64,000 nucleotides of DNA from Rhizoclosmatium globosum (GCA_002104985.1 MCGO01000120.1:57233-121232), one strand, 5' to 3'. Numbered from the stretch's first letter, positions 12,452 through 23,380 are shown. Made by a program: numbers and translations. The notes: generated from the sequence alone by a model not told the origin.

Positions 12452-12727
12452 TTTATCAGTAGGGTTTTACTTGTTTGAAACCTATACTCGTTTTGTTTTC
12501 TTTGTTTATTGTTGTTGTATTTCTGAACTGTTCAGGGTTCGCAAAAGAAAAGAGTTGCTGCGTGAATTAAAACGTGTTTGAGTTTATTTTCGTCAAAGAC
12601 TCCACTTGACAAGCTATGTTTGGATCAACAAACAACAACCAAAAAATCCCCGACGTTCCAATATTAGGAGGAATATGATCTCAACAATTCGCCTAAAATA
12701 AGAACAGCGAAAAGACAAGCTTCCCGG

Positions 12728-13065
12728 ATGTTTGCCCTTCAACTTACTTCCTTACTCCTCGTTGCATGTGGAGCGTTGGCACAAAGCTGTGAAAACCTTG
12801 GAGACAGTACACCATACTCTAAGATCAACGCCTATTATGACGTGCCAAGCTATGCAGTTACATTGGATGCTGACAAGCGATGCCTCCAGCCCTATTCCCG
12901 TATTTCGACGTGCTATAAACTCTCCAATCCAAAAGGAAACAAGCACTTGGTGATGCAGGTATTATAGAGCCGTTACACTTTGAAACGATAAAGCTAACAA
13001 GAAAGTATAGCCGGATGGAAACGCCGTTATTTATGGGAGTAAGTCTACCATGAAGATAATACTTG
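12728..13065 (+). pseudogene. truncated secreted B-lectin gene (lectin 1)
   Basis: It begins with a signal peptide (MFALQLTSLLLVACGALAQ) followed by SCENLGDS, the family N-terminal motif, and reaches HLVMQ before an intron. A short second exon encodes PDGNAVIYG, completing the first sugar-binding-like motif. The expected continuation (CNWG...GRF...LCLQNDGNLVLYD) is absent; instead an inverted-repeat region and the transposase gene follow. The gene therefore seems to have lost its 3' half to the inserted DNA. Confidence 0.6.
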
Positions 13066-13089
13066 TAATTTAACATTTCTTCTGTTACC

Positions 13090-13345
13090 TAGTCGGACAG
13101 GGCTGGGGTTGCAATTTAAGTCTTGGTGTACACCCCAAAACCACATTCCGGTCAAATTCCCATCAAACAAGTGTTTTATGGTGATTTGACGGGTATTCCG
13201 ATCAAATCCCGACCATATTCCCATCAAATCACGATGGAGACGTGTTTGGTGGGAATTTGATGGAAATCTCCTTCCGATCGTAATTTTATCGAAATATTTC
13301 GACCCGAATCCCCGTCAAATACCCACAAATTGCAGGTCAAACCGT
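13090..13345. repeat. degenerate direct/inverted repeat of an ATTCCCATCAAAT-like motif
   Basis: The word ATTCCCATCAAA occurs near 13156 and 13213, with variants such as CGATCAAATCCCGACC and GGTCAAATTCCC, and in inverted form as GGGAATTTGATGG near 13251. The result is an imperfect palindromic cluster with no ORF. It sits where lectin 1 breaks off and before the transposase gene, so it could be an element end, a small non-autonomous element, or unrelated repeat DNA. Confidence 0.5.
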
Positions 13346-13555
13346 GACAAGCCTACGGCTTGTTGGATGCGACAAAACAGTGCTTCGAACTGCCGCCCTC
13401 GAAGTTAGAGGGACCCGTGCAGACAGCTGGACTACCACAGCTCTCTCTTTGAGTAGGAATGTAATGATTAAGTTGATTAACGTAATACTGATTTGACTTC
13501 ACGCATTATTCTTTAATTCCTTATTCAATTTGAAAGTTAAATGTATTCATTAATT

Positions 13556-16471
13556 TTATTCTCGTAACGCAAAGGCAAGAATATTGGAAAAAGTCTCAGC
13601 TGAAACGGAATGATGTTCCTCTAAGCGAAAAGGATTCAAGATGTACTGATTCCGATTGTCATGCTCAATGCATCCACGTGTACTCCATTTGCAGAACATT
13701 GTGCTTCCCCAACAATCATGAAAAACATCAGCCATCCCATTCACTGCATCAGAAGTCACTTGAATGGCTGATTCCGTGCTAAGTGAATAAATAGGAGCTC
13801 CCCAGTCGTTCTTGCCCACCAATGTAAGCGGTTTTACCGAGATAGTGTCAGCGACTGCAGAAACCAACCCAAGCTGCCTCCAATTGTCATAAAAGATCCA
13901 ATTATCCACCTTCACTCTTTTGCAAGACTGAGTGGTTTCATCAAGCCTCAAAATCCGTCGGACACCCTTCTCTTGTCCCAGTTCCCTTAGTTTATGCCCA
14001 ATATTCCGCCCTCCTTTCATTAACTCTGATATTGCTTCCACTATAGCAAATCCAAGAGCAGTGTCTTTTGATGAATTATGACGATTTCCTTGAATGAGAA
14101 AGTGACGGATATCGCCGTTCATATGTTCGGGAACTTCAACATCATAGAGAAGGAGTAACCCCCACTTAAGAAACTGCTCGCGTAGATGAGAGAGAAGATG
14201 TAGCTTTGAGTGTTGAGTCGCAGTGTCTGGCTGGTGCCGTTCCAAAAGACACTGAACAATGTATGCAGCTTGTCCAATCAGATTAGCCTGTGTCAGTTGG
14301 TCACTGTAATGAGAATCATACAGCAGCTTATTCAAGGCAGCAAGAGATATCCAAACCCAACGGGAGTTCCAGTCAAACCAAGGATAGAAAAAGGGAGCAA
14401 TTTGCGCAAGTGCTTTAAAATCCTTGCCATTCATACTTCCTACGTGATGCATCACTATTATGGGAGCGATTGTATGGGGTCCCTTGTAAGTTGAAAGTTC
14501 AGCGAAAAGCACACCGACCTGCTTCTGCAATAATTTTGACCCCTCCGTTGGAGACGGTTTTTGATATATCAGTTTTGAAATTTTGGCCATATATTTGATG
14601 GGTCCTAAACTGCTCGTATGCAAAATATCGATTGGAGTTTGGCTGTGTGGATCAAAGTTTGGAAGCTGAATATACGGATTTGGAATACCATTCACGGGTA
14701 TGGCAACTCCTGTTTGAATACGTAATTTAACTTGGGCAGCATGAGTTTGATCTCGCATTTCTTCAACTACTGCGAGCGTGTCAGGCAGACGTCGAGGAGC
14801 TTCTGCTTGTAAAGACCCTTTTGCTGCGTAACAGCATCTACAATTCAGCCTTCCGGTAGAGCCTGCAAGCTGACAAACTTGATAATGTCGTGGGTTGTCA
14901 GCCAGAACGACATAGAGGTGACAAATTACAAGCACATCAGTTCTTGTGTGAGCGTCCCATATCAGCATCCCTTTGAAAAGCTCGGAGTCTAATTTTTATG
15001 AGTTCAGTTTGGATAAACAGAAGTCGGCATTACCAAAGTCGACAGCACTCAACACAACCTCAGCAACGTCTCTCCAATTTCCGTCATGTGTTGTTGCCAA
15101 AAAGTTTATGTATGCAGAAGTGTGATATTCCCGAGATAAAGCCGGCCAGACAGCGAACGCAGATTCAAACTTGTTATACCTCTTTGTTTTGTTTCCTGAT
15201 GTTTCATCTGTTGTTAAAATAACAGGAAACTGGACTACATCTGCTCCATTTGCTATACAGCTGTCAGAGGAATTCCTGAGACGCAACTTTTAGATACCTC
15301 TTCGATTCAAGTCCCCTCGAACAAGAATTGGAGGAACTGAGCCAACCATTTCCAAATAAAAAAGAGTACTCGGATTCTGTCCAGAAACGCTGACATAAAC
15401 TCTTGTTCCATCAGGACTAAACTTGTGAACTTTTGCAACGCCTACAGGTAAAGAAAGAGTATCACTGATTTGGCGGTCAGTATATGATTTTGCAATCTAT
15501 GAAACTCACCCAGCGTAAATTCGAATATTGTTCCATACTCCTGACAGTTTGGGAGCAAGCTCTGAATAAGCTTGACTCTCGTAAGTTTCCTTTGGATTAC
15601 TTGACGGGTTCGGCGCACGTTGAATCAATGGAGGCAAGACTTTGTTGGAAAATACTCGCTTTATGAGGTCAGGTAATGGACGCACAAAGATTTCTTTCCC
15701 TGTGATTGTCGTGCGTGGGACTGGACGGACAATGTCAATTGTTTGCCGAAGCTTGAGAATAGACTTCAAACTAGGGGCCAGTATGCCTGCAGTATCAAAA
15801 ATAACCCAAAGTACTTTCATTTGCTGGATGCTCATTCGACGCTTGCATCCAAACAGGAGGATAAATAGAATTGCTGAGAGTTTAGATTTGAACGGACTAA
15901 AGTCATCTTGGATATCCTCCCATTCGTCTTCATTTGCTTCAGAGTCAACGTCATTATTTTCTGAGGTTGTGTCTTGATCTGAGTGGTCGCTGACTTCACT
16001 TTCACAATCAGCTGTAAGTTCAAAAGCATCTTGATCGTGGTCAGACAAGACTCTTTCCTCAGCCATATGCCCTAATATATCCTCTGTATTGTATTGAAAA
16101 TCGTCAAATTCGGGCTCCCGATTGCAATGGTCTTGAAGATTTAAATCTAAAGGAGCGCGTAGGTGTGAGCGATGGTATCACAACAGCGCGAGTTTCAAAG
16201 AGCGAAAGATGTTTATTACCTAAAGGAGCGCGTAGGTGTGAGCGATGGTATCACAACAGCGCGAGTTTCAAAGAGCGAAAGATAAAGAAAAATCCGTTCC
16301 TTCCACCCTCATATATTCACTATTAAATTGATGGGATTGATTTCGGTTTATAAAATCAATTGTAACTGGATAGTTACGTATGTGTCGACGTTTGTGCTGT
16401 TTGGCTGTCTGAATCCGACTGGATAGATAACCACAAATCTTGCAAATCAAGTGCTCCCCACCTTCCTCCAT
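13556..16471 (-). CDS. CACTA/Plavaka-like transposase gene with N-terminal zinc finger
   Basis: Coding pieces on the minus strand: a zinc-finger start at 16471 (CKICGYLSSRIQTAKQHKRRH), an acidic region (about 16160-15506), a VHKFSPDGTRVYVSVSG piece (about 15450-15310), PVILTTDETSGNKTKRYNK (about 15286-15030) and a long last exon ending at 13556. The join GMLIWDAHTRTDVLVICH is clean across an intron (about 15031-14972). DETSGN, LADNPRHYQVC with a following CRCC, and IDILHTSSLG match the pattern of fungal Plavaka and TNP2-type DDE transposases. Likely acidic residues are the D of TDET, the D of IDILH and the E of VPEHMNG. Most of the core is intact, so it may be recent. Exact exon joins in the N-terminal third are uncertain. 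Confidence 0.7.
16147..16283. repeat. 73-bp period tandem duplication (about 1.9 copies)
   Basis: A 64-base identical segment is repeated with a 9-base spacer, giving a 73-base period (16147 and 16220 starts). Read on the minus strand, the transposase sense, each copy ends in a polypyrimidine-TTTAG acceptor-like sequence, and the junction between copies reads TTTAG|GTAATAA. Confidence 0.8.
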
Positions 16472-16566
16472 TGTTTCAAATAGATAAAGTGTTAGTATAA
16501 AGAGGCAGTGTTGAAGGGAAGTGAAGAAAAAATATCTTATCAGAAAACGCTTCGGAAAAACTTGAA
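16472..16566. promoter_or_regulatory. putative bidirectional promoter of the transposase and coiled-coil genes
   Basis: Only about 95 bases separate the divergent start codons at 16471 (minus) and 16567 (plus). No TATA box is certain. A shared promoter is inferred from the spacing alone. Confidence 0.35.
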
Positions 16567-17405
16567 ATGAGCAACAACCTGCGCTTCGGAGGATCATCTT
16601 CATCAAAGTTTGTTTATTTTGAAGCGTTGTTGTTCACTTAAATGTATTTCCAGTATTGGAAATCAGCAACAATTGTCGCAACAGGCTCAACTGTGGCAAC
16701 AGCAACAGCAACGACTTCAGCAGCAAGCTGAGCAGGAACAAATGCAGCGTGAACTGCTTCTGCGTCAGCAGATGCTCGAACAGCAACGGTTACAGGAACG
16801 GCAACAGACGTCACAGCAATCAACTCAGCAGATAAAGTAATTAGTGTACTATCTTTTCTAATATTAATGCAACTAAATACAGTCTTGATGGAATTCTCAC
16901 CCGTGTTGACGAAAACCATCGAAGCCTTGAAGCACAACTGCAAGAGATCCGTATAACCCAAGGCGAGCAAAGCGCTACTTTTCGAGCTCAATCCTCTGCT
17001 GCATCTGCCCAGCACTTACCAAATGGTTGGGATGTGATTGTCAAGGCTGCGGTAAATCAAATTGCCTTCGGTCCGTCTGACACTCGTTATGATGACTTTA
17101 TGTCGCGAATGGGCAGCCTTAAGGTGAAGTCTGTTTATAACTCAATAGAGAAGGTCTCATTGTCTTGTCAGTTTGACGAGCCATTCAAGTCTTGCATTGA
17201 AAAGCTGAAGCCAGGGACAACCGATCACAGAATGTACACCAACACTGGTTCACAGCAATTTACAGATCGAAATGAAGCTACCTCGCGATTGGTAAGAACT
17301 GTGTTTCAATCACGTAGTTTAAATGGTGAAGTAGATATTTGGGCAGTTAGGAACCTCTGCCAGAGCAAGGAACGTATCCCGTTTAAGCTTGGAAGCCTTT
17401 TGTAA
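16567..17405 (+). CDS. Gln-rich coiled-coil protein of unknown function
   Basis: Three exons (16567-16607, 16654-16836, 16883-17405). The start MSNNLRFGGSSSSS leads into a Gln-rich region (WQQQQQRLQQQAEQEQMQR) with heptad character, then DENHRSLEAQLQEIRITQGEQ, also coiled-coil-like. The C-terminal half (FGPSDTRYDDFMSRMG, CQFDEPFKSCIEKL, DRNEATSRLV) matches nothing I recognise. The frame stops at 17403-17405 within the first copy of the tandem array; in array copy 4 a one-base difference lets the frame continue (SLCKRVFRRCKDGDC) to a GTGAGT donor and a further exon (RRVRDRMIDEQNCPP). The original protein was therefore probably longer. Its divergent pairing with the transposase suggests, but does not prove, a second transposon protein. 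Confidence 0.5.
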
Positions 17406-17745
17406 AAGGGTGTTTCGAAGGTGTAAAGATGGAGATTGTGATAGGGTTGCATTGATGGTGAGTCTCTTGGTCTATTGATGTGTCTAACGCATTGTTCTGT
17501 GCAGCGTCGAGTGCGTGACAGAATGATAGACGAGCAGAATTGTCCTCCAAACAAGAACGCTTCTCGCAGAGGATTCTGGGACAGAATCAACGACGAACTG
17601 GATCGCTTAGCTGGAGAGACTCCTGAAAATCGTACTGAGCAAGTTCCACATTGTTGTAGCCTTGTCAAAATTGAAAGAAAAACAGATTTTATCGTCGAAT
17701 TGTTGCCGAGGATCTTGTCAAATATCCTTGAGAGCCATGAATTTC

Positions 17746-17782
<37 letters not shown>

Positions 17783-18490
17783 TCTCTCTCTCTCTCTCTC
17801 TCTCAATTGCCTTCGGTCCGTCTGACACTCGTTATGATGACTTTATGTCGCGAATGGGCAGCCTTAAGGTGAAGTCTGTTTATAACTCAATAGAGAAGGT
17901 CTCATTGTCTTGTCAGTTTGACGAGCCATTCAAGTCTTGCATTGAAAAGCTGAAGCCAGGGACAACCGATCACAGAATGTACACCAACACTGGTTCACAG
18001 CAATTTACAGATCGAAATGAAGCTACCTCGCGATTGGTAAGAACTGTGTTTCAATCACGTAGTTTAAATGGTGAAGTAGATATTTGGGCAGTTAGGAACC
18101 TCTGCCAGAGCAAGGAACGTATCCCGTTTAAGCTTGGAAGCCTTTTGTAAAAGGGTGTTTCGAAGGTGTAAAGATGGAGATTGTGATAGGGTTGCATTGA
18201 TGGTGAGTCTCTTGGTCTATTGATGTGTCTAACGCATTGTTCTGTGCAGCGTCGAGTGCGTGACAGAATGATAGACGAGCAGAATTGTCCTCCAAACAAG
18301 AACGCTTCTCGCAGAGGATTCTGGGACAGAATCAACGACGAACTGGATCGCTTAGCTGGAGAGACTCCTGAAAATCGTACTGAGCAAGTTCCACATTGTT
18401 GTAGCCTTGTCAAAATTGAAAGAAAAACAGATTTTATCGTCGAATTGTTGCCGAGGATCTTGTCAAATATCCTTGAGAGCCATGAATTTC

Positions 18491-18527
<37 letters not shown>

Positions 18528-19235
18528 TCTCTCTCTCTCTCTCTCTCTCAATTGCCTTCGGTCCGTCTGACACTCGTTATGATGACTTTATGTCGCGAAT
18601 GGGCAGCCTTAAGGTGAAGTCTGTTTATAACTCAATAGAGAAGGTCTCATTGTCTTGTCAGTTTGACGAGCCATTCAAGTCTTGCATTGAAAAGCTGAAG
18701 CCAGGGACAACCGATCACAGAATGTACACCAACACTGGTTCACAGCAATTTACAGATCGAAATGAAGCTACCTCGCGATTGGTAAGAACTGTGTTTCAAT
18801 CACGTAGTTTAAATGGTGAAGTAGATATTTGGGCAGTTAGGAACCTCTGCCAGAGCAAGGAACGTATCCCGTTTAAGCTTGGAAGCCTTTTGTAAAAGGG
18901 TGTTTCGAAGGTGTAAAGATGGAGATTGTGATAGGGTTGCATTGATGGTGAGTCTCTTGGTCTATTGATGTGTCTAACGCATTGTTCTGTGCAGCGTCGA
19001 GTGCGTGACAGAATGATAGACGAGCAGAATTGTCCTCCAAACAAGAACGCTTCTCGCAGAGGATTCTGGGACAGAATCAACGACGAACTGGATCGCTTAG
19101 CTGGAGAGACTCCTGAAAATCGTACTGAGCAAGTTCCACATTGTTGTAGCCTTGTCAAAATTGAAAGAAAAACAGATTTTATCGTCGAATTGTTGCCGAG
19201 GATCTTGTCAAATATCCTTGAGAGCCATGAATTTC

Positions 19236-19272
<37 letters not shown>

Positions 19273-19979
19273 TCTCTCTCTCTCTCTCTCTCTCAATTGC
19301 CTTCGGTCCGTCTGACACTCGTTATGATGACTTTATGTCGCGAATGGGCAGCCTTAAGGTGAAGTCTGTTTATAACTCAATAGAGAAGGTCTCATTGTCT
19401 TGTCAGTTTGACGAGCCATTCAAGTCTTGCATTGAAAAGCTGAAGCCAGGGACAACCGATCACAGAATGTACACCAACACTGGTTCACAGCAATTTACAG
19501 ATCGAAATGAAGCTACCTCGCGATTGGTAAGAACTGTGTTTCAATCACGTAGTTTAAATGGTGAAGTAGATATTTGGGCAGTTAGGAACCTCTGCCAGAG
19601 CAAGGAACGTATCCCGTTTAAGCTTGGAAGCCTTTGTAAAAGGGTGTTTCGAAGGTGTAAAGATGGAGATTGTGATAGGGTTGCATTGATGGTGAGTCTC
19701 TTGGTCTATTGATGTGTCTAACGCATTGTTCTGTGCAGCGTCGAGTGCGTGACAGAATGATAGACGAGCAGAATTGTCCTCCAAACAAGAACGCTTCTCG
19801 CAGAGGATTCTGGGACAGAATCAACGACGAACTGGATCGCTTAGCTGGAGAGACTCCTGAAAATCGTACTGAGCAAGTTCCACATTGTTGTAGCCTTGTC
19901 AAAATTGAAAGAAAAACAGATTTTATCGTCGAATTGTTGCCGAGGATCTTGTCAAATATCCTTGAGAGCCATGAATTTC

Positions 19980-20037
<58 letters not shown>

Positions 20038-20182
20038 ATTGCCTTCGGTCCGTCTGACACTCGTTATGATGACTTTATGTCGCGAATGGGCAGCCTTAAG
20101 GTGAAGTCTGTTTATAACTCAATAGAGAAGGTCTCATTGTCTTGTCAGTTTGACGAGCCATTCAAGTCTTGCATTGAAAAGC
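17061..20182. repeat. tandem array: four near-identical ~745-bp units plus a partial fifth
   Basis: Units begin at ATTGCCTTCGGTCCG: 17061, 17806, 18551, 19296 and 20038. Spacing is 745, 745, 745 and 742. Each full unit holds part of the coiled-coil gene exon, an intron-like GTGAGT...CAG, a second exon-like ORF and a (TG)n(TC)n tract immediately before the next unit. The fifth unit ends at about 20182 and diverges into the lectin 2 promoter. Copy 4 lacks one T at about 19633 (CCTTTG versus CCTTTTG in copies 1-3) and has a slightly shorter microsatellite. Near identity indicates very recent amplification or an assembly artefact. Confidence 0.95.
17751..17804. repeat. (TG)n(TC)n compound microsatellite, repeated in each array unit
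   Basis: The same compound tract recurs near 18496-18549, 19241-19294 and 19984-20036. It produces long CVCVCV/SLSLSL and RERERE/THTHTH ORFs on both strands that are not genes. Confidence 0.9.
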
Positions 20183-20272
20183 AAGACTTGAAAAAGGCCC
20201 GATGCCGCAAAAGCGATAAGTTGTAATGCTAAAATAAGAAAGAAGAAAAAAACAATCCCTCAAGTTAACGCA

Positions 20273-20883
20273 ATGGTTTCTGTCTCCTTCACTACACTTC
20301 TACTTTTGTGTGGGGTTTACAACGCTCTTGCCCAAACGTGCCAAAACCTTGGCTACAATTATCCACTTTCCATGTTGCAGAGCTATCAAAATATGAATGA
20401 TGTCTACCATCCCTATTCGGATTCTTTCAAAACCTGTTTTACTTATTCTCTGAAGGCCTGCCAGAGAATTGTGAGCCCAGATGGTTTCAAACACTTGGTG
20501 ATGCAGGTTCGCGTTGTTCCAATCCCACATTACTATAATTAATCAAAAAAACAACAACAAATAAGCCCGATGGAAATGCTGTTCATTAAAGGTGCTATTT
20601 CATGTGCTGAATGAAAAACACTAAACCCAACATAGTCTACTGGGCAACTCAATGCAATTGGGGCGCTGGATGTGTTGTTGACCCATGGGCCACCGGTACT
20701 TGGAACAATCCTGGAGCTATTCTTCAAGTCTGGAATGGCCGCTTCATGATTACGGATTCTCAAGGAAAGCTCCTTTGGTCCACCAATCAAGGATCTTTTA
20801 ACTCTCAGCTTTGCCTGCAAAATGATGGAAACCTTGTTTTGTATGATAACGGGAAGGCTATTTGGGATTCCAAAACCTACTAA
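20273..20883 (+). CDS. secreted B-lectin protein (lectin 2), possibly broken
   Basis: Signal peptide (MVSVSFTTLLLLCGVYNALAQ), then TCQNLGYNYP, a CxxxxxxxCQRI segment and HLVMQ before intron 1 (about 20507-20565). The next short exon encodes PDGNAV, but the expected splice donor after VI(Y) is altered: the sequence reads GTTCATTAAAG with an in-frame TAA. The last exon (from about 20635) is intact: CNWGAGCVVDPWATGTWN, WNGRFMITDSQG and LCLQNDGNLVLYDNGKAIWDS. The two QxDxNxVxY-like motifs resemble the sugar-binding repeats of bulb-type (GNA-like) lectins. Unlike lectin 3 there is no intron before the last motif. Confidence 0.65.
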
Positions 20884-21222
20884 TTCTTGCTTTACGTTCT
20901 ATCTGAACCAAGTTCTATTTTTGTATTGAGTTTCCTCCTGCGTATCTATTATTCTATTATTGACTACGCGCATTTTCGAAGCAATAAAATACTATTAGCA
21001 CGTATAACTTTCATCTACCCTCGAAATTCACATTCCATTTATATTTGTTTAATATATTAATTGCATTCGCTTTCATCGGTGCATTTCATCACTAGCTTCC
21101 AGAACACAAAAAAGCCCCCACACACAGGTTCCAATCCTTCTCTGAACGAATCATAAATAGAACAACCGCACTCGGCATCCCTCAATACTTCAGAAATTAA
21201 TAATTCAACCAAAAAACTACTC
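20884..21222. other. intergenic stretch between lectins 2 and 3
   Basis: AT-rich 3' flank with an AATAAA-like word near 20983, followed by the promoter of lectin 3. No other feature seen. Confidence 0.5.
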
Positions 21223-21880
21223 ATGAAGTTCCTTACGGCTGTCCTCGTTTCCATCCTCACCACCTTCAAGTTCGTGTCTGCAGATGGAGGGTTCCCGTGC
21301 AACAATTTGGGAGACTGGAACGCCAAGTCCGTCTTTGACCAGTATCAAGACTTGCCGTACATGATGGCGTCCGGTGATGGAACTGGTTTCAAGACCTGCT
21401 TGCTTGCTACTAATGCGATTACGACATGTAAGCGTATCAGAAACCCTGCCGGAACTGCGATGCTCGCATTGCAGCCTGATGGAAACGCTGTTATTTGTAA
21501 GTTTAACGCATCTGTATGATTTATGTTTCTAATCCGGCTATTATAGACGCGATTTGGTACGCTACGACCTGTAATTGGGGAGGTGGCTGCATCTCGTCCA
21601 TTTGGAGCTCTGGTACATGGAATACCAACGCACGTGCAGTCTGGAATAACAACGGGCGTTTCTATATTACCACCAGCGTTTACACAAACGGACCAAGTGT
21701 TTGGGATGCTGGAAAGCAAGGCTCGATTTTCGGAACTAAGCTCTGTCTTCAGGTACTTTGAAGTTTATATGCTGTATCAGAAACACGCTAACGCTAATGG
21801 AAATTTTCATTTAGAACGACGGAAACTTGGTGTTGTATGACACTGGAGACACCGTTGTCTGGGCTGCTGGATCTCACTAA
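21223..21880 (+). CDS. secreted B-lectin protein (lectin 3), intact reference copy
   Basis: Three exons (21223-21496, 21547-21752, 21815-21880) give 181 residues without breaks, making this the best model for the family. Order: signal peptide (to about residue 21, ending VSADGG), PCNNLGDWNAKSVFDQYQ, paired cysteines in KTCLLATNAITTCKRI, LQPDGNAVIY (first motif), TTCNWGGGCISSIWSSGTWN, WNNNGRFYITT, and LCLQNDGNLVLYD (second motif) ending VWAAGSH. The two motifs match the QxDxNxVxY mannose-binding signature of bulb-type lectins, and the small size suits one beta-prism domain. It is probably exported to the cell surface or medium; the ligand is unknown. The nearest relative in the window is lectin 6 on the far side. 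Confidence 0.8.
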
Positions 21881-23051
21881 TGCCTCTCTTTATTTCCTTC
21901 TTCATTTCTCTCATTTCTTAAATTGATTATCTCGGGGACTTTTGAGGGTTGTTGGTCAACAAAGACGTTTTCTTTTTTTCCCATTCACCTTTCAGAAGTT
22001 TGCAAAGAAACGGGCACCGAGACCACACACGGAGACCGCGGGCTAGCGCTCAACGTCTCTTCTTTAATCTTGGGGGCAAATCCTCGGGGACGGGCCAGAA
22101 ATGGCGGGCGTAAATGCTGCCGGCTTTCCTGGATTGGTGAAGGGGAAAGAGAGAGTGGCAAAGATGATCTGTGATCTAGCCCATTCTGCCTCTCTTTTTC
22201 TGGATCCAAGGCCCAGTGAGCTGTTTCCCATAGCACAGAAATGCGTTTGCGTTCACTCTTTTTGGGTGGATGTAACTCAACGAGGTTACTCTTGCAAACT
22301 TCTCCTCTTCCCTTTTGGGGGGAGTCCCTTCCTTCTTTCCTCTCTTTCTCTTCCTTTCCTGCAATCAATCATCTCTTCACATACTGATGCTGATATTGGT
22401 ATCTGAACTCTATGATTGTTCCAACCATCCCAATCACCATCCACCATTTGACGTTCAACACGCACTGTACACTCTGTAACTTCTTCATTCGTCCATAAGG
22501 AGATCACTATTTTTTAGCAATGCAACAACAAACGGACTCTTACTCACGAACTACTGCTAAACCAATGGCGTAGTTGGTCTTTATGAGCCCAACATCACTT
22601 TTGTATGACATCGTTCACCCGGTGTGTACCTTACACATGTACATCTAGTTCTTGTTTTGTCTTACATCCCCATCCTTTTTTTTAAACATCTCCTGTCTTC
22701 CAACAATCGCGTTGATACAATGCGTCAAATAAATACGAATTATCCCAATATTTATCGTTCTCGTCATCATTATTTCGAATAGTGAACTGAGTTGTGTTTA
22801 CAGTCGAATCTTTACGTTACGCACGATTTCAAAACTTGTTCCCAACGACCTTGACTTGTACAAGACTTGAAGTAAGATTCGCGTAAGAGTCACCCAAGAC
22901 CTATATTTCGCAGCGCCTTCTTTTCCAGCGAGGCGAGCGAGGCAATATTCCTAAAAATAACCACCAACAACAAAGCGCCTCACCCCAACACCGAAAATCA
23001 ATCAACCCACCAAAAGACAAAAAAAAAAGACAGCACAAAAGGAATACCAAA
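21881..23051. other. 1.2-kb stretch without a recognisable gene
   Basis: Pyrimidine-rich and T-rich tracts (about 22320-22370 and 22676-22686) and a poly-A tract before the UIM gene. Minus-strand ORFs around 22000-22370 are rich in Arg, Lys and Glu and look like shadows of pyrimidine-rich DNA. No tRNA or rRNA seen. Confidence 0.5.
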
Positions 23052-23342
23052 ATGCACCAAACCACATTCACAGTCTCTCGTCCACCCCTCTCCGACGACC
23101 CAACCCTCTTCAAACCAACCCGCGACGCCCCCACAAACTCTCTCAGCACAATCGCAATCTCATCCCTCTCCCTCTCCTCCATCGCGTCCTCCAACTTCTC
23201 CCACCAAGACCTCCTCGAACCTGACACCAAGCCAATCCAAATCGACACACCCCTTCCAGTAAAGTCGTACCCAGACTCCACCGAGCTCCGCAAGAAACAA
23301 CTCAAGTCCCATTACACGCTTACAACGCTTGCCAAGTCCCTC

Positions 23343-23380
<38 letters not shown>

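Larger units (their letters stand above)
13090..20230. mobile_element. probable transposon-derived insertion between lectin 1 and lectin 2
   Basis: This block separates a truncated lectin gene from the next lectin paralogue. It holds the repeat cluster, the transposase gene, a divergent coiled-coil gene and a tandem array. Terminal inverted repeats and target-site duplications were looked for by eye and not found with certainty, so both ends are approximate, and the tandem array may be host or element DNA. Confidence 0.45.

Noticed and set aside
17306..19296. Repeated 166-residue minus-strand ORFs with RERERE/THTHTH starts, and matching plus-strand ORFs with CVCVCV/SLSLSL.
   Set aside because: They arise from reading through the TG/TC microsatellite in each tandem unit and have no independent coding pattern.
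17061..20182. CRISPR-like array.
   Set aside because: Units are 745 bp with no short repeat/spacer structure, and the genome is eukaryotic.
21985..22368. Charged minus-strand ORFs (Arg/Lys/Glu-rich) in the long intergenic region.
   Set aside because: Biased composition from pyrimidine-rich DNA on the plus strand; no motif and no matching splice sites.
21881..23051. Possible tRNA or structural RNA gene in the gene-poor stretch.
   Set aside because: No cloverleaf arms or A/B box pair could be recognised by eye.
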